From positions 35,079 to 99,078 of the forward strand of contig JAXDOD010000168.1 in assembly GCA_034669045.1 (NCBI GenBank): 64,000 nt of DNA, in the 5' to 3' direction. The position numbers and the translations under genes are program-made. Shown here one piece after another: positions 1 to 8,693 of the stretch; the stretch's first letter is position 1, and each line of letters opens with the position of its first letter. The notes beneath the pieces are model-generated. The model had not been told where the DNA came from. It was given only the letters and a program-made list of their open reading frames with translations, and did no database searches. This DNA is from VAZQ01 sp034669045. GTDB taxonomy: Bacteria; Pseudomonadota; Alphaproteobacteria; Rhizobiales; Xanthobacteraceae.

Positions 1-22
1 CGACAACAAGGGCGGCGGCTGA
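1..22 (+). CDS. 3' end of an upstream gene (partial)
   Basis: The first bases can be read as the last codons of a gene that begins outside the window, ending in Asp-Asn-Lys-Gly-Gly-Gly and a TGA at 20-22. Only six codons are visible, so the product cannot be recognised and even the frame is uncertain. The next gene starts 23 bases later in the same direction, so the two could be co-transcribed. Confidence 0.25.
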
Positions 23-45
23 GACAACGCGAAAGGGGAGACGCC

Positions 46-1062
46 ATGCCAGGCCATCGTTCACCTGCGAACATCAATACCGGGGGCAACACGCTCGGAC
101 GGCGCAGCTTCCTGGGCGCGTCGGTCGGCGCCGTCGCCGGCGGCCTTGCCGCACAACCGCTTCCGCTCCGCGCGCAGCCGGCGTCCGGCCGGGATTTCTT
201 CCCCGGCTTCCGGCGCCAGACGGTCGAGACCAGCGGGACCACCATCAACCTGGTGGTCGGCGGCAGCGGACCGCCGGTGCTGCTCCTGCATGGATATCCG
301 GCGACGCACCTGATGTGGCACAAGGTGGCCCCGGAGCTCGCGAAGGACCACACCGTGGTCGCGGCCGACCTGCGCGGCTATGGCGACAGCGGCCGCCCGC
401 CGGATGGCGAAAACCACTTCGGCCATTCCAAGCGCGCCATGGCGGCGGACCAGGTCGAAGCGATGGCGAAGCTCGGCTTCGCAAAGTTCGCGGTCGCCGG
501 GCACGACCGCGGCGGCCGCGTCGCGCATCGCATGGCGCTGGATCACCCCGACAAGGTCAGCAAGCTCGTGCTGATGGACATCATGCCGTCGTACTACACG
601 TTCCAGAATGTCGACCGCAGGTTCGCCACCAACAACTGGTACTGGTTCTTCCTGCTGGAGCCGTCGCCGTTTCCGGAGACCCTGATCGCCAACAGCCTCG
701 ACACCTACCTCAAACGCTCGGTCGGGCGGCTGATGCCGAACATCATCACGCCGGAGATCTATGCGGAGTATTTCCGCTGCTTCAACAGTCCGGCGTCCAT
801 CCATGCCTATTGCGAAGACTATCGCGCCGGCGCCTCGATCGATCTCGTCCATGACGAGGCCGATCTGAACCGCAGGATCGCGTGTCCGACGTTGTATCTC
901 TGGGGCGCCAAGGGAGGCCGCGGCCAGATCTCCGATCCGCTTGCGCTCTGGCGTGATCGCGCGACCGAGCTGACCGGCAAGGGTCTGCCCGGCGCCCACC
1001 ACTTCGTCGAGGAGGCGCCCACCGAGACGCTGGCGGAACTGAGGAGGTTTTTCGCGGCTTGA
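46..1062 (+). CDS. Tat-exported alpha/beta hydrolase, haloacetate dehalogenase-like
   Basis: 338 residues. The N-terminus has a twin-arginine signal (RRSFLGASVG, residues 19-28, then an Ala-rich stretch), so export by Tat is likely. The rest is an alpha/beta hydrolase fold of the fluoroacetate dehalogenase/epoxide hydrolase group: oxyanion motif LLLHGYP near 80, nucleophile motif GHDRGGR with Asp154 and two Arg, and catalytic His318 before EEAP. From memory of characterised fluoroacetate dehalogenase, the two carboxylate-binding Arg are kept, the halide-site Trp is kept (W200), but the halide His is Tyr199 and the halide Tyr looks like Phe243. It may therefore hydrolyse another ester or halide. 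A good Shine-Dalgarno (AAAGGGGAG) precedes the ATG. Its stop overlaps a possible TTG of the next reading frame. Confidence 0.8.
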   Translation: MPGHRSPANINTGGNTLGRRSFLGASVGAVAGGLAAQPLPLRAQPASGRDFFPGFRRQTVETSGTTINLVVGGSGPPVLLLHGYPATHLMWHKVAPELAKDHTVVAADLRGYGDSGRPPDGENHFGHSKRAMAADQVEAMAKLGFAKFAVAGHDRGGRVAHRMALDHPDKVSKLVLMDIMPSYYTFQNVDRRFATNNWYWFFLLEPSPFPETLIANSLDTYLKRSVGRLMPNIITPEIYAEYFRCFNSPASIHAYCEDYRAGASIDLVHDEADLNRRIACPTLYLWGAKGGRGQISDPLALWRDRATELTGKGLPGAHHFVEEAPTETLAELRRFFAA

Positions 1063-1178
1063 CGGCGGCGCCATCGCGCGTCGCCGCGCGGTGGCCGGCG
1101 CCCGCGGCGAAACAATTCCGGCCATCGCGCGTTGATCGCAGGATTGCCCGTCGGTACGGATTGCGCGGGAGACACGAC

Positions 1179-2168
1179 GTGCTGCAGGTATATTCGGCCG
1201 AAGGCGGCACGCTCAAGGCGCTGTCGGAGCGGCCCGACCTGGCATCGCTCGGATCCGCGCATTGGATCGATCTCTACGAGCCGACGGAGGACGAGCAGCA
1301 GACCGTCGAGCGCGCCCTCGGCATCAAGCTGCAGGCTCCTGACGAGATCGAGCGGTTCTACATTTCCGATCAGCTCCGGTCCTCCGCCACCCAGGTCACG
1401 CTCAAGGCGCTGCTCCTCGCCGGCCTCGAGCGGCATTGTCCGACCCTGGTCCCGGTCACCTTCATCCGCAGCAAGGGCCCCCTGGTCACCATCAGCAGGG
1501 GCAGCGCGAACGGCCTCGCCTGGCTCGCCGCCGAGTGCGAAGAATGCGTCCCCGCCGACGCGAAGGACCTGTTCCCGGCCGTCCTCGACATGGTCGTCGA
1601 TCATGCCATCAACGTGCTCGACAGCGTCGGCGATGAGCTCGACCGGGTGAACCGGGCGCTGTTCCAGCATCACACCTCGCCGCAGCGCCGACTGCGGCTC
1701 GGCGCATCGCCGCGCCTCCGCAACCGGCAGGTCGAGGTGATCCTCACCGAACTCGGCTATAGCCGCGAGGTGCTGGTGAAGCTGCGCCGCAGCGTGCTCA
1801 GCTTCCGGCGGCTGGTCGGGCTGATGCGCGAGCGCGTCACCGACGACACGATCGCCAAGAAGCTCGCGGCGTTCGAGCATGAATTGCTGTCGATCGCCGA
1901 GGCCGAAGTCGACCTGTCGAGCACCGCCGGGTTCATGCTCGACGGCGCCGTCGGCTATATCGGCATCCTGCAGACCAAGACCATCAACATCCTGACGATC
2001 GTCGGCGTGCTGCTCACGCCGCCGGTCCTGGTCGCGAGCGTCTACGGCATGAATTTCAAGGTCATGCCGGAATTGCAATGGCAATGGGGTTATCCCTGGG
2101 CGCTTGGGCTGATGGTGGCATCAGCCATCGGCATGTACGTCTTCGTGCGGGTACGGGGCTGGCTGTAA
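1179..2168 (+). CDS. corA: CorA-family divalent metal ion transporter
   Basis: 329 residues from a GTG at 1179, which has GGGAGA about seven bases upstream. An open frame continues upstream to a TTG at 1059, but the extra 40 residues are Arg/Ala-rich and unlike the family. CorA proteins are homopentameric Mg2+ (also Co2+/Ni2+) channels of the inner membrane. The long helical cytoplasmic domain is followed by two C-terminal membrane segments (roughly residues 268-290 and 302-325), with the family signature YGMNF between them. It is probably functionally independent of its neighbours. Confidence 0.88.
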   Translation: MLQVYSAEGGTLKALSERPDLASLGSAHWIDLYEPTEDEQQTVERALGIKLQAPDEIERFYISDQLRSSATQVTLKALLLAGLERHCPTLVPVTFIRSKGPLVTISRGSANGLAWLAAECEECVPADAKDLFPAVLDMVVDHAINVLDSVGDELDRVNRALFQHHTSPQRRLRLGASPRLRNRQVEVILTELGYSREVLVKLRRSVLSFRRLVGLMRERVTDDTIAKKLAAFEHELLSIAEAEVDLSSTAGFMLDGAVGYIGILQTKTINILTIVGVLLTPPVLVASVYGMNFKVMPELQWQWGYPWALGLMVASAIGMYVFVRVRGWL

Positions 2169-2241
2169 TGGCACGCGAGGCCATTGAACAGGCGGCTCCC
2201 GAGCGCGTACTCTCATGCCAAGGCCGGGTAGGGAGTGAGAC

Positions 2242-3294
2242 ATGTCCAAGCGGTGGGCGGCGGTAACGCTCGCGCTGGCGGCGCTTGTGTCGCCGCAGGT
2301 CCGCGCCGATGCGGTCGCCGATTTCTACCGGGGCAAGCAGCTCAATCTCGTCGTCGGCTATGGCCCCGGCAGCAGCTACGATATCTACGCGCAGCTCGTG
2401 GGCCGCCGCCTCGGCCGCCACATTCCCGGGCATCCCGCCGTGGCGGTGCAGAACATGCCGGGGGCGGGCTCGCTGCGCGCCGCCAACTATCTCTACGCCG
2501 CCGCCCCCAAGGATGGCACCACGATCGGGCATTTTGCCCGCATTGTCCCGCTGCTGGGCATGGTGGGAACCAATCCGAACGTGCAGTTCGACGCCCGCCG
2601 CTTCGTCTGGCTCGGCTCCTTGTCGAGCTTCGCCAACGACGCCTATATCCTGATCGTGCGGGCGGACGCGCCGGCGAAGACCATCGAAGACGCCCGCCGC
2701 ACCGGCGGCGATGCGCTGGTGCTCGGGAGCACCGCCGAAGGCGCGACCGGCAACGACGTGCCGATCATCCTGCGCGACACCATCGGCCTCAATGTCAAGA
2801 AGGTCGTCGGCTATCCCGACACCGCCGCGCTCTACCTCGCGCTCGAGCGCGGCGAGGTCCATGGCCGCACCGTCGACCTGTCCTCGCTTCGCACCGTCAA
2901 GCCCGAGTGGCTCAAGCCGAAGTCCGGCTTCCACGTGCTGGTGCAGTTCGGGCGCGCGACCCGGCATCCGGACCTGCCGAACGTCCCGACGGCGCGCGAA
3001 CTGGCGCGCAACGAAGGCGCGCGTGCGCTGATCGAGCTGGCCGAGCTTCCCTACCGGCTGTCGCGCCCGTTCGCCGCGCCGCCCGGGGTTCCGGCGGACC
3101 GCGCCACCGCTCTGCAGGCGGCTTTCCTCGCCATGCAGGCCGACCCGCAATACCTGGAAGACGCGGCCAGGCTCAACGTCGACGTCAGCCCAGTCAGCGC
3201 CGATGACATCGTGCGCGCGCTCGACCGCATCGAGAAGGCGCCGCCGGCGCTGCTCGACTATCTGCGCAAGCTGTTCGCCGACAGCAGAAGCTGA
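2242..3294 (+). CDS. Bug/TctC-family solute-binding protein (copy 1, divergent subfamily)
   Basis: 350 residues with a Sec signal peptide cleaved near ADA (residues 22-24). The mature part has the Bug/TctC layout: GYGPGSSYDIYAQL near the N-terminus, then QNMPGAGSLRAANYLY, matching the ligand-loop regions of tripartite tricarboxylate receptors. It belongs to a divergent branch whose mature protein starts with DFYRGKQ, shared with the next gene and with the gene at 19649. Such receptors bind small carboxylates in the periplasm. No TctA or TctB membrane partner lies in the window, so it is an orphan receptor here. GGGAGTGAG precedes the ATG. Confidence 0.85.
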   Translation: MSKRWAAVTLALAALVSPQVRADAVADFYRGKQLNLVVGYGPGSSYDIYAQLVGRRLGRHIPGHPAVAVQNMPGAGSLRAANYLYAAAPKDGTTIGHFARIVPLLGMVGTNPNVQFDARRFVWLGSLSSFANDAYILIVRADAPAKTIEDARRTGGDALVLGSTAEGATGNDVPIILRDTIGLNVKKVVGYPDTAALYLALERGEVHGRTVDLSSLRTVKPEWLKPKSGFHVLVQFGRATRHPDLPNVPTARELARNEGARALIELAELPYRLSRPFAAPPGVPADRATALQAAFLAMQADPQYLEDAARLNVDVSPVSADDIVRALDRIEKAPPALLDYLRKLFADSRS

Positions 3295-3397
3295 TCGGTA
3301 CGGTTGCTGTCGCGGCCCGACCGAACGAGTCGCATGGCATTTCCCGCGGCGAGCGCCTAACATCGAGCGCGGGTTCCTGGTCAACGGGGGGAAAGGA

Positions 3398-4447
3398 ATG
3401 CAGAGGCTGTTTGCGACGCTGGTCCTGGCGGTGGTTGCGTTGGTGCCGCCGGCGCGTGCCGACGACGTCGCCGACTTCTACAAGGGCAAGCGGATCAACC
3501 TGATCGTCAGCTACGGCACCGGCGGCGGCTACGACGTCTACGCGCGCGTGCTGGCGCGGCACATGAGCCGGCATATCCCGGGCAACCCGAGCATCATCAT
3601 CCAGAACATGCCGGGCGCGGGTTCGCTGCGCGGCACCAATTTCCTCTACAACGTGGCGCCCAAGGACGGCACCACGTTCGGCACCTTCGCGCGCAACATG
3701 GCGCTCGTCGGCCAGATCAAGACCAACCAGAACGTCCAGTTCGATCCCGCCAAGTTCACCTGGCTCGGCTCCTCGTCGAGCCTTGCCAACGACGCCTACC
3801 TGCTGCTGGTGCGCAGCGACGCCAAGGTGAAGTCGGTCGACGACGCGCGCCGCCCGGGCGGGCCGCAGCTCATCCTCGGCAGCACGGCCGAGGGCGCTTC
3901 CAGCGACGCCATGGGCGTCCTGCTGCGCGAATGGCTGGGCTTCGCCAACATGAAGGTCATTCCCGGATATACCGATTCCGGGGTGCTGTTCCTGGCGATC
4001 GAGCGCGGCGAGATCGAGGGCCGCACCGTGGGGCTTTCCGCGGTGCGGGCGAACAAGCCGGACTGGCTCAAGCCGGGCGGGCTCGGACGGGTGCTGGTCG
4101 TGTTCGGCCGCGCCGACCGGTTCAAGGATTTCCCGGACGCGCCGACCGCGCGCGAGCTCGCCAGGAACGCGGAGGACCGCAACCTGATCGAGATCATCGA
4201 GATTCCCTATCTGCTGTCGCGCCCCTATGCGGCGCCGCCGGAGGTGCCGGCGGACCGCGCCAAGGCGCTGCAGGACGCGTTCGCGGCGACCCACAAGGAT
4301 CCGGCCTATCTGGCCGAGGCGGAGAAGATCGGTATCGAGGTCAGCCCGATCAGCGGCGAGGAAATCCTGCGCCAGATCGACAAGATCGCGAAGACGCCGG
4401 CCGATCAACTCAAGCGGATCGAGAAGCTGATCACCGAAGGCGGGTAA
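3398..4447 (+). CDS. Bug/TctC-family solute-binding protein (copy 2, divergent subfamily)
   Basis: 349 residues. The open frame begins at 3203 inside the previous gene, but the ATG at 3398 is preceded by GGGGGGAAAGG and starts a clean signal peptide ending near ARADD. It is a close paralogue of the gene just upstream (shared DFYKGKR, QNMPGAGSLRG, WLGSSSSLANDAY, ERGEIEGRTV blocks), about 100 bp downstream, so this is a tandem duplication. The role is periplasmic capture of a small organic acid. The divergence suggests that the two copies may bind different ligands. Confidence 0.85.
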   Translation: MQRLFATLVLAVVALVPPARADDVADFYKGKRINLIVSYGTGGGYDVYARVLARHMSRHIPGNPSIIIQNMPGAGSLRGTNFLYNVAPKDGTTFGTFARNMALVGQIKTNQNVQFDPAKFTWLGSSSSLANDAYLLLVRSDAKVKSVDDARRPGGPQLILGSTAEGASSDAMGVLLREWLGFANMKVIPGYTDSGVLFLAIERGEIEGRTVGLSAVRANKPDWLKPGGLGRVLVVFGRADRFKDFPDAPTARELARNAEDRNLIEIIEIPYLLSRPYAAPPEVPADRAKALQDAFAATHKDPAYLAEAEKIGIEVSPISGEEILRQIDKIAKTPADQLKRIEKLITEGG

Positions 4448-4478
4448 GGGGTGGGCGTGGCGCGGTAAGCGCGCAGCA

Positions 4479-5441
4479 CTACTGCGGCTCGATCCCGGCC
4501 GCCTTGGCGACCTTGGTCCACTTCTCCAACTCGTCCTTGATGAGCGCGGCGAACTCGGCCGGCGTGCCGCCGATCGGCTCGGCCCCGTCGGTGGCGAGTT
4601 TCTCCTTGACGTCCGGCGACTTGAGCGCCTTCACGGCCTCGGCGTGGATGCGCGCGATGATGTCGGCCGGCGTCCCCGCCGGCGCGGCCATGCCGTACCA
4701 CTGCGTCGCCTCGTAGCCGGGCACGCCGGCTTCCGCGATCGGCAGGACGTTGGGCAGCGCCTCGCTATGCTTCCTGCTGGAGAGCCCGAGCGCGCGCACG
4801 TTGCCGGCGTCGATCTGCGGCCGTGCGGACAGCGCGGTCGAGAACATGCCGGTGATCTGGCCGCTCATGACGTCGGTCATGGCCGGCACCGTGCCGCGGT
4901 AGGGGATGTGCTGGACCTTGATGCCGGCCAGGCTCATCAGGAGCTCCATGCACATGTGCGGCGAGGTCCCGATGCCGGGCGTGCCGTAGGTCAATTCGCC
5001 GGGCTTGGTCTTGGCGAGCGCGATGAAGTCGGCGAGCGTCGTCACCGGCACCTTGGGATTGACGATCAGCACGTTGGGCGCCGAGGCGACCTGCATGATC
5101 GGCGCGAAATCCTTGACCGGATCGTAGGACACTTTCTTGTACAGCACCGAATTGAGCGACAGCGTGCTCGCCGTCATCAGGAACGTGTAGCCGTCGGGGG
5201 CCGCGCGCGCGACGCTTTCGATGCCGATCATGTTGCCGGCGCCGGGCCGGTTCTCGACGAAGAACTGCTGGCCGAAGGCACGCGAGAAATGATCGGCCAG
5301 CACGCGCGCCACGATGTCGGTGCCGCCGGCGGGCGGCGAGGGCACCACGATGCGCACCGGGCGGGCGGGCCAGGGTTGCGCAGCGGCTTGAGCCGTGAGC
5401 AGGCCGAGGCAAGTCAGGACGCAGACGACGATGCGCGACAT
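4479..5441 (-). CDS. Bug/TctC-family tripartite tricarboxylate receptor (copy 3, classical)
   Basis: 320 residues with a signal peptide ending AAAQPWP. Classical Bug features are clear: RPVRIVVPSPPAGGTD, FFVENRPGAGNMIG, ARAAPDGYTFLM, HIPYRGTVPAMTD and an APAGTPADII segment in the C-terminal half. It is a periplasmic carboxylate receptor. It follows the cupin gene at 5459-5935 by 17 bases in the same direction, so the two probably form an operon. It converges on the copy-2 receptor, with only about 30 bases between stop codons. No TctA/TctB genes are present. Confidence 0.88.
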   Translation of the reverse strand: MSRIVVCVLTCLGLLTAQAAAQPWPARPVRIVVPSPPAGGTDIVARVLADHFSRAFGQQFFVENRPGAGNMIGIESVARAAPDGYTFLMTASTLSLNSVLYKKVSYDPVKDFAPIMQVASAPNVLIVNPKVPVTTLADFIALAKTKPGELTYGTPGIGTSPHMCMELLMSLAGIKVQHIPYRGTVPAMTDVMSGQITGMFSTALSARPQIDAGNVRALGLSSRKHSEALPNVLPIAEAGVPGYEATQWYGMAAPAGTPADIIARIHAEAVKALKSPDVKEKLATDGAEPIGGTPAEFAALIKDELEKWTKVAKAAGIEPQ

Positions 5442-5458
5442 CTGACTCTCTCCCTTGA

Positions 5459-5935
5459 TCAGTTCGTCGCACCCAGGACCTTGCCGGCGCGTTGCACCGG
5501 CTTGGCTGCGATGAGGACGAAGGCGACCACGCAGGGCTCGGTGCCGCGGTTGATCCAGTTGTGGATCGTGCCGCGCTGCACCAGCACGTCGCCGGCCTTG
5601 AGATGCACCATCGTGCCGTCCATCTCCATGTCGATCTCGCCCGACATGACGATGGCATAGTCGATCGATTCGGTGCGGTGGTTGCGCGGCGTCACGCCCG
5701 GCCCGTATTCGACCAGGCGAAACACGGTGCCGTTCGGGTCGGTGGTGGCGACCGCGCGCGCGCCGCCGTCGGCCTCGGTATCGTTGTCGGTCGGGAACTC
5801 GCCGCTCGACCAGATCACGCAGCTCGCGTGGTTCGGCCGGCGCGAGATCACGTTCCGGGCGATCTCGTCGATCGCCACCACCGCCTTGCCGTTCCGGTCA
5901 TGGCCGGTGACGACGCGCCTCACTCTCAGCGCCAT
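5459..5935 (-). CDS. single-domain cupin protein
   Basis: 158 residues from the ATG at 5935, preceded by AGGAAC. A longer open frame upstream is antisense to the bicupin gene and is not used. The C-terminal half is a cupin barrel (about residues 70-145): VEYGPGVTPRNHRTESIDYA, then SGEIDMEMDG, then GDVLVQRGTIHNWIN. The first motif retains only part of the usual HxH (N-H-R-T-E-S), while the second has the His of GTIHNW. Homologues of this kind are often annotated simply as cupin-domain proteins. Its position before a Bug receptor and opposite a bicupin gene suggests a role in the same catabolic locus. Confidence 0.78.
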   Translation of the reverse strand: MALRVRRVVTGHDRNGKAVVAIDEIARNVISRRPNHASCVIWSSGEFPTDNDTEADGGARAVATTDPNGTVFRLVEYGPGVTPRNHRTESIDYAIVMSGEIDMEMDGTMVHLKAGDVLVQRGTIHNWINRGTEPCVVAFVLIAAKPVQRAGKVLGATN

Positions 5936-6044
5936 TTTTGTTCCTCGCTCGATGCCGGCGGCAATTGTCGAAACCCGCCCCGCATGATGTACACTAATCC
6001 GCCACGTCCGCCGAGCAGCCACCGACACCGCGCCCAGGAGCCGC
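5936..6044. promoter_or_regulatory. divergent promoter region between cupin-receptor pair and bicupin 1
   Basis: 109 bases separate the divergent starts. A TACACT lies near 5990 on the plus strand and could serve as a -10 element for the bicupin, but no -35 with good spacing is convincing. No clear operator palindrome was seen. Confidence 0.3.
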
Positions 6045-7274
6045 ATGCACGACACCCCCGACGACGTCCATTGGCACGAGCCGAAAGCGGGCGAGAACGC
6101 CGGCCTCGGCAAGTTCCTGCGCAAGCCGATGCCCTACGACAGCTTCATGGAGGCGGAGGGCGTGCCGGTCTACCGCGGCATCGGCGTGCGCCGGGTGCAG
6201 GACCTGCCGATGGCGCCGTGGAAGCGGCTCGGCGGGCGCGGGACCTATATCCAGCTCTACGGCACCGAAGGTCTCTGGGGCATGTACGTGGTCGAGGTGC
6301 CCGGCGCCGGCGCGCTCGAGGTCGAGCGCCACCTCTACGAGAAGATCGTGCTGGTGGTCGAGGGCCGCGGCTCGACCGAGGTCTGGCAGGAGGGCCAGAG
6401 CAAGCGCCACACCTTCGAATGGCAGAAGGGCTCGCTGTTCACGATCCCGCTCAACGCCTTCCACCGCGTGATCAACGCGGCGTCGAGCCCCGCCATGCTG
6501 CTGTGCGGCACCTCGGCGCCGAACGTGATGAACCTGATCGACAATCCCGGCTTCGTCTTCAACTGCGCCCACAATTTCACCGACCGGTTCTCCGGCGCCG
6601 ACGACTTCTTCAAGCCGCGCGACGACGTCGAGCCCGACCCGGTGCGCGGCCTGGCGATGCGGCGCACCAACCTGATCCCCGACGTGATCAACTGCGACCT
6701 GCCGCTCGACAACCGCCGCTCGCCCGGCTACCGGCGCGTCGAACCGCGGATGTCGGAGAACCGCTTCTATCAGTTCATCGGCCAGCACGAGACCGGCCGC
6801 TATGCCAAGGCGCACAAGCACCACTCGACCGCGGTGCTCATCTGCGTCGAAGGCAAAGGCTACACCTACACCTGGCCGGACGCCCTCGGCACCATGCCCT
6901 GGCAGGACGGCAAGGCCGACAAGATTCTCCGTCAGGACTACGAGCCGGTCGGCGTCGTGTCGGCGGCGCCGATGGCCGGCGACTGGTTCCACCAGCATTT
7001 CGGCATCAGCAAGGGCGCGCTGCGGCTGGTCGCCTGGCATGGCCCCAACAACCATCCGGCGCTCAAGCCCGGCCGCCCGGGCGAGAAGATGGCCGACATC
7101 TGGGCCATCGACATCAACAAGGGCGGCAACGCCATCCCCTATCACATGGAGGACCCCGCGATCCGGCGCGAGTTCGAGGCGACGCTGGCGCAGGAGGGCG
7201 TCGCGAGCCGCATGAACCCGGCCTTCTACGAGCGCCCGCCGGCCGAAGGCGAAGACGTGCCGCCGGATATGTGA
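6045..7274 (+). CDS. bicupin protein, gentisate/salicylate dioxygenase-like (paralogue 1 of 3)
   Basis: 409 residues with two cupin barrels. The N-terminal cupin (about 85-155) has VERHLYEKIVLVVEGRGS and PLNAFHRVIN, so only His96 and His140 remain of the classical ligands. The C-terminal cupin (about 240-335) has AHKHHSTAVLICVEGKG and DWFHQHFG, giving His257, His259 and His316/318, a plausible three-His iron site of the kind used by gentisate-type dioxygenases, with the usual Glu absent. It is a near-copy of the genes at 7397 and 10057. Substrate is unknown; ring cleavage of a hydroxylated aromatic acid is an inference from fold and context. GGAGCC lies just before the ATG. Confidence 0.78.
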   Translation: MHDTPDDVHWHEPKAGENAGLGKFLRKPMPYDSFMEAEGVPVYRGIGVRRVQDLPMAPWKRLGGRGTYIQLYGTEGLWGMYVVEVPGAGALEVERHLYEKIVLVVEGRGSTEVWQEGQSKRHTFEWQKGSLFTIPLNAFHRVINAASSPAMLLCGTSAPNVMNLIDNPGFVFNCAHNFTDRFSGADDFFKPRDDVEPDPVRGLAMRRTNLIPDVINCDLPLDNRRSPGYRRVEPRMSENRFYQFIGQHETGRYAKAHKHHSTAVLICVEGKGYTYTWPDALGTMPWQDGKADKILRQDYEPVGVVSAAPMAGDWFHQHFGISKGALRLVAWHGPNNHPALKPGRPGEKMADIWAIDINKGGNAIPYHMEDPAIRREFEATLAQEGVASRMNPAFYERPPAEGEDVPPDM

Positions 7275-7282
7275 TTCTCGAT

Positions 7283-7332
7283 GTCATCCCGGGGCGCCGC
7301 GACAGCGGCCTTCGGCCGCCTCCAGGAATGAC
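7283..7332. repeat. palindromic intergenic repeat between bicupin paralogues 1 and 2
   Basis: A degenerate inverted repeat (GTCATCCCGG at the left, CCAGGAATGAC at the right) encloses a perfect hairpin GCGGCC-TTC-GGCCGC. It resembles the CATTCCGGG-type repeats at 15240 and 31454 in this window. It may act as an mRNA hairpin between two co-directional genes. Confidence 0.6.
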
Positions 7333-7348
7333 GCGGAGAGATTTGCTG

Positions 7349-7354
7349 TATAAT
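7349..7354 (+). promoter_or_regulatory. candidate -10 element before bicupin 2
   Basis: TGTATAAT lies 43 bases before the start of bicupin paralogue 2 and just after the palindromic repeat. The -35 side is poor. It suggests that paralogue 2 may be transcribed separately from paralogue 1. Confidence 0.3.
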
Positions 7355-7396
7355 CGTTCAACAACATTGGGCGACGACAAGCACCGAGGACACGCC

Positions 7397-8629
7397 ATGC
7401 ACGACACCACCGATCAGGCCCATTGGCACGAGCCGAAAGCGGGCGAGAACGCCGGCCTCGGCAAGTTCCTGCGCAAGCCGATGCCCTACGACAGCTTCAT
7501 GGAGGCGGAAGGCGTGCCGGTCCATCGCGCCATCGGCGTGCGCCGCGTCCAGGACCTGCCGATGACACCGTGGAAGCGGCTGGGCGGCAGCGGGACCTAT
7601 ATCCAGCTCTACGGGACGGAAGGGCTGTGGGGGATGTACGTGGTGCAGGTCCCCGGCGCCGGCGCGCTCAACGTCGAGCGCCACCTCTACGAGAAGGTCG
7701 TGCTGGTGGTCGAAGGTCGCGGCTCCACGGAAATCTGGCAGGACGGCCAGGCCAAGCCGCACACGTTCGAATGGCAGAAGGGATCGATGTTCGCGATCCC
7801 GCTCAACTGCTATCACCGGTTCGTCAATGCCGGGTCGAGCCCGGCGCTGCTGCTGTGCGGCACCTCGGCGCCGCAGGTGATGAACCTGATCGACAATCCC
7901 GGGTTCATCTTCAACTGCCCGCACAATTTCACCGACCGCTATTCGGGCGCCGAAGACTACTTCACCCCCAAGGATGACCTCGAGCCGGACCCGGTGCGCG
8001 GGCTGGCGATGCGGCGGACCAATCTCGTTCCCGACATCGTCAACACCGAGCTGCCGCTCGACAATCGCCGGTCGCCCGGCTATCGGCGGGTCGAGCCCTC
8101 GATGGCCGGCAACCGCTTCTATCTCTGGATCGGGCAGCACGAGAACGGGCGCTATTCCAAGGCCCACAAGCACGCCTCCGCGGCCGTGCTGATCTGCGTC
8201 AAGGGCAAGGGCTACACCTACACCTGGCCCGAGGGGCTCGGCATGACGCCCTGGAAGGACGGCCGCGCCGACAAGGTGATGCGCCAGGATTACGAGCCGG
8301 TCGGCATGGTCTCGGCCGCGCCGATGGCCGGCGACTGGTTCCACCAGCATTTCGGCACCAGCGCGGAGCCGCTGCGGCTCACCGCCTGGTTCGGCATCAA
8401 CAACGCGCGTGCGCGCAAGGCCGGCATGCCCGGCGAGAAGATCATGGACTACGGCGCCATCGATCTCAGCAAGGGCGGCGGCGCCATTCCCTACCATTGG
8501 GAGGACCCTGCGCTGCGCAAGGAATACGAGGCGACGCTCCAGCGCGAGGGCGTCAAGAGCCGGATGAATCCGGAATTCTATGAACGGCCCCCGGCCGAAG
8601 GCGAAGAGGTCATGGGCAACGTGATGTGA
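7397..8629 (+). CDS. bicupin protein, gentisate/salicylate dioxygenase-like (paralogue 2 of 3)
   Basis: 410 residues, starting at the ATG preceded by GAGGACACGCC. A much longer open frame running from 5492 is a shadow until this point. The layout is as in paralogue 1: N-terminal cupin with RHLYEK and NCYHRFVN, C-terminal cupin with AHKHASAAVL and DWFHQHFG (three-His site). The 90 bases from 7420 to 7509 are identical to 6068-6157 of paralogue 1, while other regions differ clearly, which points to recent gene conversion. It is followed 65 bases later by the amidohydrolase. Confidence 0.78.
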   Translation: MHDTTDQAHWHEPKAGENAGLGKFLRKPMPYDSFMEAEGVPVHRAIGVRRVQDLPMTPWKRLGGSGTYIQLYGTEGLWGMYVVQVPGAGALNVERHLYEKVVLVVEGRGSTEIWQDGQAKPHTFEWQKGSMFAIPLNCYHRFVNAGSSPALLLCGTSAPQVMNLIDNPGFIFNCPHNFTDRYSGAEDYFTPKDDLEPDPVRGLAMRRTNLVPDIVNTELPLDNRRSPGYRRVEPSMAGNRFYLWIGQHENGRYSKAHKHASAAVLICVKGKGYTYTWPEGLGMTPWKDGRADKVMRQDYEPVGMVSAAPMAGDWFHQHFGTSAEPLRLTAWFGINNARARKAGMPGEKIMDYGAIDLSKGGGAIPYHWEDPALRKEYEATLQREGVKSRMNPEFYERPPAEGEEVMGNVM

Positions 8630-8693
8630 GCTTGCGGCGCGCGCGGCGCGCCGCTAAGTCCCTCAACTGGATTACCCAACCGCAGGAAACGCC

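Noticed and set aside
1059..1178. TTG start 40 codons upstream for the CorA gene
   Set aside because: The added residues are Arg/Ala-rich and the GTG at 1179 has a Shine-Dalgarno and fits the family N-terminus.
5492..8629. 1045-codon plus-strand open frame
   Set aside because: Only its last 410 codons (from 7397) encode a recognisable protein; the first part runs antisense to the cupin and out of frame through bicupin 1.
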